DNA from: Bacteroidetes bacterium GWF2_40_14
GTDB lineage: Bacteria; Bacteroidota; Bacteroidia; Bacteroidales; UBA932
Direction: 5' to 3'
DNA: 64,000 nucleotides
Assembly: GCA_001769195.1 (NCBI GenBank)
Contig: MEOK01000019.1
Location: 8,715 to 72,714 of the forward strand
In this document: one piece after another, positions 47,186-56,229 of the stretch
Numbering within the stretch: position 1 is the stretch's first letter
How the letters are laid out: each line of letters begins with the position of its first letter
Program-made: the position numbers and the translations under genes
Notes under the pieces: model-generated
Told to the model about the DNA's origin: nothing
The model's database searches: none
What the model saw: the letters and a program-made list of their open reading frames with translations, nothing else

Positions 47186-47710
47186 TTATTCTTTTTCTGA
47201 TAGGGTCTTTACAATACCTGCTATCTTACCACCTGCATTTGATTGAAGCGCAGAGATAACATTTTGTGCAGGAGATTGAAGAAGACCGATAATGTCACCG
47301 ATAAGTTCTTCGCGTGATTTAATGGATACCAATGCGTCAAGCTGATTTTCACCAACATATGCGCATTCTTGTACCAAGGCTCCTTTCAGGACTGGTTTGC
47401 CATTTTTCTTGCCAAACTCCTGAATCAGTTTTGCAGGGGCACTTGCTGCCTCTGTGAACATAACTGCGGTAGGACCTTCGAGTACAGGGAATAGTAACTC
47501 AGCGTCAGTCAAGGCCATTTTTTCCAAAGCTTTACGAAGAAGGGTGTTTTTAACAACAACCAGCTTTATCTGCTTTTCAAAGCAAGCACGACGTAATTTT
47601 GCTGTTTTATCTGCATTCAAGCCAGATATATCAGTTAAATAGAAATTAGGTGTTTGCTCTAATTGTGCTGCCAGACTCTCAATAATTTGTTTTTTTTCCT
47701 CTTTTTTCAT
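47186..47710 (-). CDS. rplJ: 50S ribosomal protein L10
   Basis: 174-residue L10, the stalk base that carries L7/L12. Family blocks include KKQIIESLAAQLEQTPNFYL at the N-terminus and VVKNTLLRKALEK near residue 50. In many bacteria the L10-L7/L12 complex represses its own operon; no leader structure was examined here. It lies 12 bp downstream of rplA. Confidence 0.98.
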   Translation of the reverse strand: MKKEEKKQIIESLAAQLEQTPNFYLTDISGLNADKTAKLRRACFEKQIKLVVVKNTLLRKALEKMALTDAELLFPVLEGPTAVMFTEAASAPAKLIQEFGKKNGKPVLKGALVQECAYVGENQLDALVSIKSREELIGDIIGLLQSPAQNVISALQSNAGGKIAGIVKTLSEKE

Positions 47711-47722
47711 AAAACATATTTA

Positions 47723-48424
47723 TTATTCAGCAGCACTTATAGTCTTGCTATCGATATTTATACCAGGGCTCATTGTAGAGGACAAAAAGATGCTCCTTAC
47801 ATAAGTTCCCTTCAATGCCTGAGGTTTTAATTTGACAACTGTATTCAGGAATTCTATCGCATTCTCAGTAAGAGAAGAAGATGGGAATGAAACCTTACCT
47901 ATACTTGCATGTACAATACCTTGTTTGTCTACCTTAAAGTCAATCTTACCGGCTTTTACCTCGGTGACAGCTTTTCCGACATCCATGGTAACAGTACCAG
48001 TCTTAGGGTTTGGCATCAAGCCACGTGGACCGAGGATACGACCAATAGCACCTATTTTAGCCATCACCGATGGGGTGCAAATGATTACATCTATATCTGT
48101 CCAGCCATTCTTGATTTTATCAATATAGTCGTCAAGTCCGACCATGTCAGCACCAGCTTCTGTAGCCTCTGCTTCCTTGTCCGGAGTACATAGTACCAAT
48201 ACACGAACTGTCTTGCCTGTTCCATGAGGAAGAGTCACGACGCCGCGTACCATCTGGTTCGCCTTACGAGGGTCTACTCCTAAACGGACAGCAATATCAA
48301 CCGAAGCATCAAATTTGGTGAAAGAGAGTTCTTTTACCAAATCACAAGCCTCAGCCAACTTATACTGTTTAGAAGGGTCTACCTTTGCGTATACTACTTT
48401 TTGATTTTTTGTTAGCTTACTCAT
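47723..48424 (-). CDS. rplA: 50S ribosomal protein L1
   Basis: 233-residue L1, which binds 23S rRNA at the E-site stalk. Recognisable blocks are [20 protein letters not shown] and [17 protein letters not shown]. It lies 14 bp downstream of rplK in the standard rplKAJL order. Confidence 0.99.
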   Translation of the reverse strand: MSKLTKNQKVVYAKVDPSKQYKLAEACDLVKELSFTKFDASVDIAVRLGVDPRKANQMVRGVVTLPHGTGKTVRVLVLCTPDKEAEATEAGADMVGLDDYIDKIKNGWTDIDVIICTPSVMAKIGAIGRILGPRGLMPNPKTGTVTMDVGKAVTEVKAGKIDFKVDKQGIVHASIGKVSFPSSSLTENAIEFLNTVVKLKPQALKGTYVRSIFLSSTMSPGINIDSKTISAAE

Positions 48425-48438
48425 TTTCGCAGGATTTA

Positions 48439-48885
48439 TTAGTTAACATCGTCGGGAAATGCTCCGGAAACAGTAATACCCATACTTCTTGCTGTACCCG
48501 CAACCATAGACATGGCCGACTTAAGGGTAAAAGCGTTCATATCGGGCATTTTATCTGTTGCTATAGCACGGATTTGTTCCCAAGTGACAGAGCCTACCTT
48601 TTTTCTGTTAGGTTCGGCAGATCCTGACTGGATCTTCGCAGCTTCTTTCAACTGTACGGCAACGGGGGGTTGTTTTACGATAAATATAAAAGACTTATCG
48701 CTGTAAACAGTGATAATGACCGGTAATATCTTACCTGCCTTATCTTGGGTGCGAGCGTTGAACTGCTTGCAAAAATCCATTATGTTTACACCCTTCGAAC
48801 CCAAAGCGGGCCCTACCGGTGGTGAGGGATTAGCTGCGCCGCCTTTAATCTGCAATTTAATGAGAGCGGCAACTTCTTTAGCCAT
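48439..48885 (-). CDS. rplK: 50S ribosomal protein L11
   Basis: 148-residue L11 of the GTPase-associated centre. The N-terminal domain has [20 protein letters not shown], and the C-terminal RNA-binding domain ends [17 protein letters not shown]. It lies 12 bp downstream of nusG. Confidence 0.99.
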   Translation of the reverse strand: MAKEVAALIKLQIKGGAANPSPPVGPALGSKGVNIMDFCKQFNARTQDKAGKILPVIITVYSDKSFIFIVKQPPVAVQLKEAAKIQSGSAEPNRKKVGSVTWEQIRAIATDKMPDMNAFTLKSAMSMVAGTARSMGITVSGAFPDDVN

Positions 48886-48897
48886 AATGTTTATTGT

Positions 48898-49452
48898 TTA
48901 TTCTTTTACTACTTGAACAAAATTTAACTCCAAAAGAGTTTTCCTTCCAAAAATTTTCACCATAACCTTCAGCTTTTTCTTGTCTTCGATTATCTCTTCA
49001 ACAGTTCCGTCGAAACCGTTGAAAGGACCATCTATAACCTTCACTGCTTCTCCTGTGATGAAAGGAGTGATATTCTCTTCCTCCATATCTACAAGCTCGT
49101 CTACGCGTCCTAAAATGCGGTTGACTTCAGACACACGAAGTGGAACAGGTTCTTTGTCTTTTCCAGCTTTTTCTGTCAGAAAGCCTGAAACATGGGGCAG
49201 GTTCCTTATGAGATGCTGTATCTCTCCGGTCAGCGCAGCTTCTATGAGAATGTAGCCTGGATAGAAAATTCTCTCCATACTCACTTTCTTACCATTTTTT
49301 ACCTGGTAAATTTTCTCTGTGGGAATTAGAACCTGGGAAACATAGTCCTGGAGATTCAATCTCTTGATCTCGTTTTCTATGTACTCTTTAGCCTTTTTCT
49401 CCTTTCCACCGGCAGCTCTGATGACATACCATTTTTTGGAAATTTCACTCAT
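48898..49452 (-). CDS. nusG: Transcription termination/antitermination factor NusG
   Basis: 184-residue NusG that binds RNA polymerase and links it to Rho or the ribosome. The NGN domain (KKWYVIRAAGGKEKKAKEYI, then VSMERIFYPGYILIEA) is followed by a C-terminal KOW domain (VKVIDGPFNGFDGTVEEIIE). It lies 4 bp downstream of secE. Confidence 0.98.
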   Translation of the reverse strand: MSEISKKWYVIRAAGGKEKKAKEYIENEIKRLNLQDYVSQVLIPTEKIYQVKNGKKVSMERIFYPGYILIEAALTGEIQHLIRNLPHVSGFLTEKAGKDKEPVPLRVSEVNRILGRVDELVDMEEENITPFITGEAVKVIDGPFNGFDGTVEEIIEDKKKLKVMVKIFGRKTLLELNFVQVVKE

Positions 49453-49456
49453 AAGT

Positions 49457-49651
49457 TTAGTACAACATCTTGTAAATAAAAGTCATAATGTTTCTGAAAC
49501 CAAGGTCCATAGCAAAAATGACTAAAGCAAAAATAAGCGAAGCTATCATAACAACGATAGCTGAACCCTGCAGTTGGCTCCATGAAGGCCAACTAACTTT
49601 TTTTACCAGTTCAATGTACGATTCTTGAAGATACAACTTAATCTTGTTCAT
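49457..49651 (-). CDS. secE: Preprotein translocase subunit SecE
   Basis: 64-residue single-spanning SecE, which clamps SecY. The amphipathic segment YIELVKKVSWPSWSQLQGSA is followed by one membrane helix (IVVMIASLIFALVIFAMDLG). The short form is usual outside enterics. It lies between tRNA-Trp and nusG. Confidence 0.97.
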   Translation of the reverse strand: MNKIKLYLQESYIELVKKVSWPSWSQLQGSAIVVMIASLIFALVIFAMDLGFRNIMTFIYKMLY

Positions 49652-49736
49652 TTTTTTTTGATTATCGTCTGAAACAAAGGAAGCAATTTCTGTCTCATCC
49701 GGATTATTTACTACTGGATCGTAACCCCCAGTATTG

Positions 49737-49807
49737 CAGGGGCAGAGAGATTCGAACTCCCATCAACGGTTTTGGAGACCGCTATTCTACCCTTGAACTA
49801 TGCCCCT
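49737..49807 (-). tRNA. tRNA-Trp (CCA anticodon)
   Basis: A full cloverleaf can be drawn: acceptor stem AGGGGCA/TGCCCCT, anticodon loop CTCCAAA with anticodon CCA, T-loop TTCGAAT. The discriminator is G and the 3' CCA is not encoded. It is placed between tuf and secE. Confidence 0.96.
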
Positions 49808-49814
49808 AAAATAT

Positions 49815-49848
49815 CAAGTCAGCCACTCCCGTGGGGTTGACTGACTTG
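49815..49848 (-). other. Stem-loop between tuf and tRNA-Trp
   Basis: CAAGTCAG (49815-49822) and CTGACTTG (49841-49848) form an 8-bp stem, with partial pairing inside. The U-tract is weak (ATATTTT), so it may be a leaky terminator or an RNA-processing site ahead of the tRNA. Confidence 0.5.
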
Positions 49849-49855
49849 TTGTAAT

Positions 49856-51043
49856 TTAGTCTAGGATCTCAGTTACCTGACCTGCTCCAACTGTACGGCC
49901 ACCTTCGCGGATTGCAAAACGCAAACCTTGGTTGATAGCTACAGGATAGATCAGTTCAACTGTAATTGTAACGTTATCACCCGGCATAACCATCTCTGTT
50001 CCTTCCGGAAGCATGATCTCACCAGTAATATCCAGTGTACGGATAAAGAACTGAGGACGATACCTGTTGTGGAAAGGAGTGTGACGGCCACCTTCGTCTT
50101 TCTTAAGAACGTAGATCTCAGCCTTGAACATCTTATGAGGAGTGATTGTTCCTGGTTTGGCAATAACCTGACCACGTTTGATATCTTTTTTGTCAATACC
50201 GCGAAGAAGCAAACCAACGTTATCACCTGCTTCACCTCTGTCAAGAATCTTACGGAACATCTCAACACCTGTAACAACAGATTTTCTTGGTTCTTCGCCA
50301 AGACCGATAACCTGAATTTCTTCACCTGTCTTGATAACACCTGTTTCAATACGACCAGTTGCAACTGTACCACGACCAGTGATCGAGAATACGTCCTCAA
50401 CAGGCATAAGGAAAGGTTTTTCGTTTTCACGAGGAGGAATTGGAATAAATGAGTCAACAGCATCCATAAGTTCCATAACCTTAGCTTCCCACTGAGGGTC
50501 ACCGTTAAGTGCACCAAGTGCAGAACCGCGGATTACTGGTGCATTGTCACCATCATATTTATAGAATGTAAGAAGTTCGCGTACTTCCATTTCAACAAGG
50601 TCAATCATCTCAGGATCATCAACAATGTCAACTTTGTTAAGAAATACAACAATCTTAGGAACGTTTACCTGACGGGCAAGAAGAATGTGCTCACGTGTCT
50701 GGGGCATTGGACCATCAGTTGCAGCTACCACAATAATAGCGCCGTCCATCTGAGCAGCACCTGTAACCATGTTTTTAACATAGTCGGCGTGTCCCGGACA
50801 GTCTACGTGTGCGTAGTGACGTGTTGCTGTAGAGTATTCAATGTGTGCAGTGTTGATAGTTATACCACGCTCTTTTTCTTCAGGAGCGTTGTCGATAGAA
50901 TCAAATGTACGGATCTCAGAAAGACCTTTACGTGCTAAAACCATTGTGATAGCAGCAGTCAAGGTAGTCTTGCCATGGTCAACGTGACCGATGGTTCCGA
51001 TGTTTACGTGCGGCTTGTCCCTTTTGTAAGTTTCTTTTGCCAT
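49856..51043 (-). CDS. tuf: Elongation factor Tu
   Basis: 395-residue EF-Tu, the GTPase that delivers aminoacyl-tRNA to the ribosome. The P-loop is [14 protein letters not shown]; the switch region includes [13 protein letters not shown] and [12 protein letters not shown]; the guanine-specificity motif is NKVD. Domains 2 and 3 are complete, ending [14 protein letters not shown]. It lies directly after four tRNA genes and before tRNA-Trp, the same arrangement as around tufB in enteric bacteria. Confidence 0.99.
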   Translation of the reverse strand: MAKETYKRDKPHVNIGTIGHVDHGKTTLTAAITMVLARKGLSEIRTFDSIDNAPEEKERGITINTAHIEYSTATRHYAHVDCPGHADYVKNMVTGAAQMDGAIIVVAATDGPMPQTREHILLARQVNVPKIVVFLNKVDIVDDPEMIDLVEMEVRELLTFYKYDGDNAPVIRGSALGALNGDPQWEAKVMELMDAVDSFIPIPPRENEKPFLMPVEDVFSITGRGTVATGRIETGVIKTGEEIQVIGLGEEPRKSVVTGVEMFRKILDRGEAGDNVGLLLRGIDKKDIKRGQVIAKPGTITPHKMFKAEIYVLKKDEGGRHTPFHNRYRPQFFIRTLDITGEIMLPEGTEMVMPGDNVTITVELIYPVAINQGLRFAIREGGRTVGAGQVTEILD

Positions 51044-51087
51044 AATAATAGAATTTAATTTATAATGAATTTATTACACACTTGTAG

Positions 51088-51159
51088 AGCCGGTGATGGG
51101 AATTGAACCCATGGCCTCTTCCTTACCAAGGAAGCGCTCTACCTCTGAGCTACACTGGC
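51088..51159 (-). tRNA. tRNA-Thr (GGT anticodon)
   Basis: Cloverleaf with acceptor GCCAGTG/CACCGGC (one A-C mismatch), anticodon stem CTTCC/GGAAG around TTGGTAA (anticodon GGT), and T-loop TTCAATT. CCA is not encoded. It is 44 bp upstream of tuf. Confidence 0.95.
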
Positions 51160-51167
51160 TTACTAAG

Positions 51168-51240
51168 AGCGGAAGACGAGGTTCGAACTCGCGACCCTCA
51201 GCTTGGAAGGCTGATGCTCTACCAACTGAGCTACTTCCGC
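51168..51240 (-). tRNA. tRNA-Gly (TCC anticodon)
   Basis: Cloverleaf with acceptor GCGGAAG/CTTCCGC, anticodon stem TCAGC/GCTGA around CTTCCAA (anticodon TCC), and T-loop TTCGAAC. It is separated from tRNA-Thr(GGT) by 8 bp. Confidence 0.96.
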
Positions 51241-51253
51241 AATAAAAAAATAG

Positions 51254-51336
51254 TGGGGAGAGCAGGATTCGAACCTACGAAGGCGTAAGCCAGCAGATTT
51301 ACAGTCTGCCCCAGTTGGCCACTTTGGTATCTCCCC
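51254..51336 (-). tRNA. tRNA-Tyr (GTA anticodon)
   Basis: 83-nt class II tRNA with a long variable arm. The acceptor is GGGGAGA/TCTCCCC, the anticodon loop has GTA flanked by CAGACT and AATCTG, and the T-loop is TTCGAAT. Confidence 0.96.
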
Positions 51337-51363
51337 ATTATTACATTTCCTCAAAAAACTTAG

Positions 51364-51437
51364 AGCCGATGGAGGGATTCGAACCCCCGACCAGCTGATT
51401 ACAAATCAGCTGCTCTGGCCAACTGAGCTACATCGGC
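51364..51437 (-). tRNA. tRNA-Thr (TGT anticodon)
   Basis: Cloverleaf with acceptor GCCGATG/CATCGGC, anticodon stem GCTGA/TCAGC around TTTGTAA (anticodon TGT), and T-loop TTCGAAT. It is the first gene of the tRNA-tuf transcript. Confidence 0.96.
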
Positions 51438-51472
51438 ATTGTTGCCTAACCCCTTTTTCAATTAAGGGACTG

Positions 51473-51503
51473 CAAAGATATAGGTTTTTGCTTAAACTCC
51501 AAA
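51473..51503 (-). promoter_or_regulatory. Promoter of the tRNA-tuf-secE operon
   Basis: On the minus strand TTTG (51500-51503), a 19-bp spacer and TATCTTTG (51473-51480) match the Bacteroidota consensus TTTG-N19-21-TAnnTTTG exactly. It lies 36 bp before tRNA-Thr(TGT). This is the best promoter match in the window. Confidence 0.8.
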
Positions 51504-51530
51504 AAAAATTATCAAATAATCGAAAAATGT

Positions 51531-52841
51531 CTACATAAATACCATAAGTCCTATTCTGTAAGCGAAAAACCCTGATATCCAGGCAACTGCAATAGTAGAA
51601 AAAATTGACAGCAATGCCCATTTCCACGTATTTGTCTCCTTCCTTATTGTATATGCCGTAGCAACACATGGCATGTATAAAAGAGCAAATATCATAAAAG
51701 ACAAAGCATTTGCTTTGTTGAAGACCTTCTCTTCCTTTATCCTGCTCATTAATGATGTATTTGCCCTGACTTTTGCGTGTCGTTCATCTTCTGTATGGTA
51801 TACTACGCCTAATGTGCTTATTATAAATTCTTTTGCGGTTATTCCTGTTACGAGGCTCACGCTCATCTTCCAGTCGAAACCTAGGGGAGCCATTGTTGGC
51901 TGGACAACCTTTCCGAATTGTTCCAGATATGAAACGCGATTAACGTCCGGATTATTCTTATCCTTAAGCGGGAAGTAATCGAGAGCCCATACTATAATTA
52001 CTGCAAGCAGAACAACAGTGCCTATTTTTTTTATGTATTGCCAGGCTGCATCCCACATATTCTTTACTGAGCCTTTCAAAGAGGGTTTTCTGTACAGAGG
52101 AAGTGGTATTTCGTAGTCTTTTATACCAAAGTTGAAAAATATTTTTTTAAATATTATAGCCATCAGTATACCTGTCAAGATACCCCCGAAGTAGAGAAGG
52201 CTTAGTGCGAGAACCTGATTTTGCGGGAAAAAGATACCTGAAAAAAGAAGAAAAGTAGGTATCCTGGCACTGCAGGGTATATATGGTATCATGAGCATTG
52301 TAAGTATCCTGTCGGATTTTCTCTTTATTGTCCTTGTTGCCATAATTGCAGGAACGTTACAGCCAAAACCCATTAGTAACGGTATGAAGGAGCTTCCGTG
52401 CAAACCAATCCGGTGCATATATTTGTCCATTATGGTAGCAGCTCTGGGAAGATACTCGGTCTCTTGCAGGAGCGAAAGGAAGAAGAACAAGATTAGGATA
52501 TTGGGTAGAAAAGCAAGAACGCTGCCTACTCCCATTATAACCCCCTGACTCAGAAAATCGTTGATCCACCCTGCGGATAGGTTGTTGTGGATCAATACTG
52601 CGCCACTATCCATGAGCCATTCAATTCCTGCCTGAGGATATGCCCCAAGGCGAAAAGTGCAGAAAAAGATAAACCAGATTATGAAAATGAAAATAATAAG
52701 CCCCCAGAAAGGATGCGTGAACAAAGAATCAAGCTTTTTTGTATCATGATCTGAAATTCTTCTTTTGTGTTTGGTCTCCTTATGGTACCTGAACTCTTTG
52801 AAGTTCCTTATCTCTGTATTTTTATGATTCTTGTGCGACAT
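51531..52841 (-). CDS. FeoB-like ferrous iron transport domain without the G domain
   Basis: 436-residue polytopic membrane protein that matches the transport half of FeoB. The first Gate block has MGFGCNVPAIMATRTIKRKS, the FeoB_C block has MLMIPYIPCSARIPTFLLFS, and the second Gate region has GFDWKMSVSLVTGITAKEF and YMPCVATAYTIRKET. A charged cytosolic stretch (1-45) resembles the linker before the first helix. The N-terminal GTPase domain that drives and regulates normal FeoB is absent, and the start lies inside the end of dxs (20-bp overlap), so there is no room for it. It may be a split FeoB partner, a G-domain-free transporter, or a truncated copy. No FeoA is nearby. Confidence 0.8.
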   Translation of the reverse strand: MSHKNHKNTEIRNFKEFRYHKETKHKRRISDHDTKKLDSLFTHPFWGLIIFIFIIWFIFFCTFRLGAYPQAGIEWLMDSGAVLIHNNLSAGWINDFLSQGVIMGVGSVLAFLPNILILFFFLSLLQETEYLPRAATIMDKYMHRIGLHGSSFIPLLMGFGCNVPAIMATRTIKRKSDRILTMLMIPYIPCSARIPTFLLFSGIFFPQNQVLALSLLYFGGILTGILMAIIFKKIFFNFGIKDYEIPLPLYRKPSLKGSVKNMWDAAWQYIKKIGTVVLLAVIIVWALDYFPLKDKNNPDVNRVSYLEQFGKVVQPTMAPLGFDWKMSVSLVTGITAKEFIISTLGVVYHTEDERHAKVRANTSLMSRIKEEKVFNKANALSFMIFALLYMPCVATAYTIRKETNTWKWALLSIFSTIAVAWISGFFAYRIGLMVFM

Positions 52842-54690
52842 TCAGGATAGTTTTGTAAATACTGTTCTCATCATATCCGCACTCGGCTTGCAACTCCGGA
52901 ATGGTTCCTTGTTCGATGAACCTGTCAGGAACGCCGAGGCCTATTACCCTGACAGCAAGGGCTCCGGCTGCTACGTACTCGCTCACTGCAGAAAAGAGCC
53001 CTCCAATGACAGATGCATCTTCTACGGTAATAATGATTTTGCATTTTTCTGTTGCATTTTTAAGTGCGTCATTATCTATAGGTTTTATAAAACGCATATC
53101 ATAATGCATTGCAGATATGCCAATATTGTTTGCTCTGCGTACAGCTTCAGCTGCCTTGTTTCCGATTGTACCTATACTAAGTACGGCAATATATACCCCG
53201 TCTGTCAGAAGAGTGGCTTTCCCAATTTCCGTCATCTTGAATTCACCCTTCCAGTCCAGCCCTTCGCCATATCCTCTCGGATATCTTATTACAGTGGACC
53301 CATATTCCGGAAACTGAGCCGAATAGAGCAAGTTTCTCAGTTCTGTCTCATTGATAGGTGCAGATATGGTAAGATTAGGGATACACCTGAAATAGGAGAG
53401 GTCGAATACTCCATGGTGAGTGGCTCCATCCTCGCCAACCAGTCCGCCTCTGTCCAGACAAAATATTACTTTTAGATTTTGAAGGGCCACATCGTGGATG
53501 ACACAATCATATGCCCTTTGCATAAAGCTTGAATATATATTGCAGTAGGGGAGAAAGCCCTGCGATGCAAGACCTGCGGAAAATGTAACAGCATGCTGCT
53601 CGGCTATTCCTACATCAAATGATCTTTTAGGTAGCTCCTTCATTATTATATTCATAGAACAGCCCGAAGGCATAGCAGGAGTTATACCGATGATTTTAGG
53701 ATTCACTTTGGCAAGCTCTAAAAGTGTCTCTCCGAAAACATCCTGGTATTTTGTTCTCGTCTCTTGTTGGTCTGCACTCTTCTTACCTGTGATTTTATCG
53801 AATGTTCCGGGTGCGTGCCAGCCAATCTGATCCAACTCTGCAGGTTTGAATCCTTTTCCTTTTTTTGTAACAATGTGAAGCAGTTTTGGACCCTTTATCT
53901 CTTTAAGACTTGAGAGAGTTGTGATAAGCTGCCCAAGATCATTACCGTCAATTGCGCCGAAATACCTGAATCCCAAGGACTCAAATATGGAACCACTTTT
54001 AAATATGGCAGCCTTTGTACTGAACACAAACTTCTGGATTATGCTCCTGAGCCATTTTGAACCGATAGTTTCCCAGATTTTGTTTTTGAACCTGTTATAT
54101 GACTGTGATGTTGTTAGACGCAAAAGATAGTTGTGCATTGCCCCGACGTTTGGATCAATTGAAATCTGGTTGTCGTTTAGAATGACCAGAATATCTGACT
54201 TGAGGGCACCTGCATTGTTAAGTCCCTCATAAGCCAACCCTCCTGTTAGTGCCCCATCACCAATTATTGCTATTATTTTATCTTTTTTCCCCTGCAGATG
54301 AGATGCTACTGATATTCCCAGTGCCGCAGAAATTGAGGTAGATGAGTGCCCGACGCCAAATGCATCATAAGGACTCTCAGATATTTTTGGGAATCCGCTT
54401 ATTCCCTGATATTTACGATTATTGACAAACTGATCTCTCCTACCTGTAATAATTTTGTGGGAGTATGCCTGGTGACCGACATCCCAAATTAGCTTATCAT
54501 TTGGTGTGTTGTATACATAATGCAAGGCCACCGTCAGTTCTACTGTGCCCAGACTTGCTCCAATATGACCGGGATTATGTGCGCAACATTCAATGATATA
54601 TTCTCTTAATTCGGTGCATACCTTTTGTAGGTCATTATTGTTCAAGTCTTTGAGATCTGCGGGACTATTAATTTTATTAAGAATTTCCAC
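52822..54690 (-). CDS. dxs: 1-deoxy-D-xylulose-5-phosphate synthase
   Basis: 622-residue thiamine-diphosphate enzyme that condenses pyruvate and glyceraldehyde 3-phosphate to DXP, the entry point of the MEP isoprenoid pathway and a precursor of pyridoxal phosphate. The ThDP motif is IGDGALTGGLAYEGLNNAG through NDNQISIDPN. The N-terminal HNPGHIGASLGTVELTVALH and the transketolase-like LDRGGLVGEDGATHHGVFDL are clear. Length is normal. uppS and pdxJ, which depend on its product, are elsewhere in the window. Its 3' end overlaps the FeoB-like gene. Confidence 0.97.
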   Translation of the reverse strand: MEILNKINSPADLKDLNNNDLQKVCTELREYIIECCAHNPGHIGASLGTVELTVALHYVYNTPNDKLIWDVGHQAYSHKIITGRRDQFVNNRKYQGISGFPKISESPYDAFGVGHSSTSISAALGISVASHLQGKKDKIIAIIGDGALTGGLAYEGLNNAGALKSDILVILNDNQISIDPNVGAMHNYLLRLTTSQSYNRFKNKIWETIGSKWLRSIIQKFVFSTKAAIFKSGSIFESLGFRYFGAIDGNDLGQLITTLSSLKEIKGPKLLHIVTKKGKGFKPAELDQIGWHAPGTFDKITGKKSADQQETRTKYQDVFGETLLELAKVNPKIIGITPAMPSGCSMNIIMKELPKRSFDVGIAEQHAVTFSAGLASQGFLPYCNIYSSFMQRAYDCVIHDVALQNLKVIFCLDRGGLVGEDGATHHGVFDLSYFRCIPNLTISAPINETELRNLLYSAQFPEYGSTVIRYPRGYGEGLDWKGEFKMTEIGKATLLTDGVYIAVLSIGTIGNKAAEAVRRANNIGISAMHYDMRFIKPIDNDALKNATEKCKIIITVEDASVIGGLFSAVSEYVAAGALAVRVIGLGVPDRFIEQGTIPELQAECGYDENSIYKTILNVAQES

Positions 54691-54732
54691 TTTTAAGTTC
54701 TCTAAATTTAAAACGCGGCAAGTTACAACATA

Positions 54733-54769
54733 TTTGCCATATGGCAGAATTTAAATTTTATTTTGCCAT
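54733..54769. promoter_or_regulatory. Palindrome and direct repeats between dxs and the MFS genes
   Basis: TGCCATATGGCA (54735-54746) is a perfect 12-bp palindrome. The octamer TTTGCCAT occurs at 54733-54740 and again at 54762-54769, 29 bp apart in the same direction. The position in a divergent intergenic region suggests a regulator-binding site; this is inference. Confidence 0.35.
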
Positions 54770-54832
54770 TTGAAGAAAATACCATATTTTGCTGACCTTT
54801 TATAACAAATAATCACTTAAAATAGTTTAACT

Positions 54833-56209
54833 GTGGAAAAAAAATTACTACTGCTAAGAGATAGGGCCGGAGTCCGTTGGACGGTACTTATCTTGCTGGC
54901 ATCGATGATGTTCTTTGCGTATATGTTCGTGGATGTCTTATCACCGCTGCAAAGCCTGTTGGAAACAGGTAGGGGTTGGACACCTAATACTTACGGAACA
55001 TTTGCGAGTTCAGAGTATTTCTTGAATGTTTTTGCTCTCTTCCTGATTTTTGCCGGGGTAATCCTTGACAAGATAGGCGTTCGTGCAACAGCTCTAGTGT
55101 CCGGAATCATTATGGTTACAGGTGCTGCCATTAAGTTCTATGCAGTAAGTCCTGCTTTTGCAGGAACAGGCCTTGAGCTTTGGCTTAACACATGGTGGAC
55201 ATCGTTCCCTGCATCGGCAAAGCTGGCATCTCTTGGTTTTATGATATTTGGCTGTGGAGTAGAAATGGCGGGTATCACGGTTTCTAAAGGAATTGTTAAG
55301 TGGTTTAAAGATAAAGAACTGGCTCTGGCCATGGGTATAGAGATGGCTATCGCTCGTCTTGGAGTGTTTGCAGTTTTCAGGATATCTCCAAGAATTGCAG
55401 ATTACTACGGGGATATCAGCAAACCGGTGTTATTTGTTCTTATTTTATTGTTTATTGGTTTAATCTGCTTTATGACATACTATTTCTTTGACAAGAAGCT
55501 GGAGAAGCAACTTGGAGAGAGAGGGGATGAGCCTGAAGAACCATTCAAGCTGGGAGATTTAGGCATACTATTTACAAGCAAGACTTTCCTGATTGTATCG
55601 GGACTTTGTGTCTTATATTATTCTGCAATTTTCCCATTCCAGAAGTTTGCTGCAAACATGCTTGAGTGCCGTTTAAATATAAGCAATACAGAGGCAAGCG
55701 ACATATTTTCATACTTCCCTATTGGAGCTATGATTCTTACACCTCTCCTGGGTGCTTACCTCGACCGCAAGGGAAAAGCAGCAACCATGCTAATCCTTGG
55801 CTCCTTGCTTATGATTGCATGTCATATGATTTTTGCTTTGGTTCCTGCTGCTTATTTCACTGAAGTTGTAGCATATTCTGCCATAGTTATTCTTGGTGTG
55901 AGTTTCTCATTGGTTCCTGCTGCTCTTTGGCCATCTGTCCCTAAGCTGGTTGAAAACCGCTATCTTGGTTCTGCATATTCGGTTGTTTTCTGGATTCAGA
56001 ATATTGGCTTGATGTTGTTCCCTATGTTGATAGGATGGTCGTTGACAGTTACAAACAAAGAAGTAGCTAATCCTATGGAGTATGACTATACTGTCCCTAT
56101 GTTAATATTTGCTTCTTTGGGCGTTTTGGCATTCGTGCTTGGTATATGGCTCAAGGCAGAAGATAAAAAGAAGGGTTACGGTTTGGAACTCCCAAATATC
56201 AAGAAGTAA
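54833..56209 (+). CDS. Major facilitator superfamily transporter (first of two)
   Basis: 458-residue MFS carrier with about 12 membrane segments. The GTG at 54833 (MEKKLLLLRDRAGVRWTVL) is the only start before the first helix. The N-terminal half has the loop DKIGVR and the C-terminal half has YLDRKGKAAT, the two MFS loop motifs. The stretch SLVPAALWPSVPKLVENRYL followed by GSAYSVVFWIQNIGL resembles the MFSD1-like branch, whose animal member moves dipeptides; substrate here is unproven. It is followed 20 bp later by a paralogue. Confidence 0.85.
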   Translation: MEKKLLLLRDRAGVRWTVLILLASMMFFAYMFVDVLSPLQSLLETGRGWTPNTYGTFASSEYFLNVFALFLIFAGVILDKIGVRATALVSGIIMVTGAAIKFYAVSPAFAGTGLELWLNTWWTSFPASAKLASLGFMIFGCGVEMAGITVSKGIVKWFKDKELALAMGIEMAIARLGVFAVFRISPRIADYYGDISKPVLFVLILLFIGLICFMTYYFFDKKLEKQLGERGDEPEEPFKLGDLGILFTSKTFLIVSGLCVLYYSAIFPFQKFAANMLECRLNISNTEASDIFSYFPIGAMILTPLLGAYLDRKGKAATMLILGSLLMIACHMIFALVPAAYFTEVVAYSAIVILGVSFSLVPAALWPSVPKLVENRYLGSAYSVVFWIQNIGLMLFPMLIGWSLTVTNKEVANPMEYDYTVPMLIFASLGVLAFVLGIWLKAEDKKKGYGLELPNIKK

Positions 56210-56229
56210 TCTCAGATAATATATAAACT

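Noticed and set aside
49928-50517. Frames of 174 and 188 codons over tuf on both strands
   Set aside because: Both are alternative-frame shadows of EF-Tu; composition is skewed and no motif is present.
51103-51354. Open frames over the tRNA genes (plus strand 51103-51288 and minus strand 51163-51354) with phrases such as VRTRDPQLGRLMLYQLSY and VAQLVEHQPSKLRVASSNLV
   Set aside because: These are well-known false proteins produced by translating tRNA genes; the real features are the four tRNAs.
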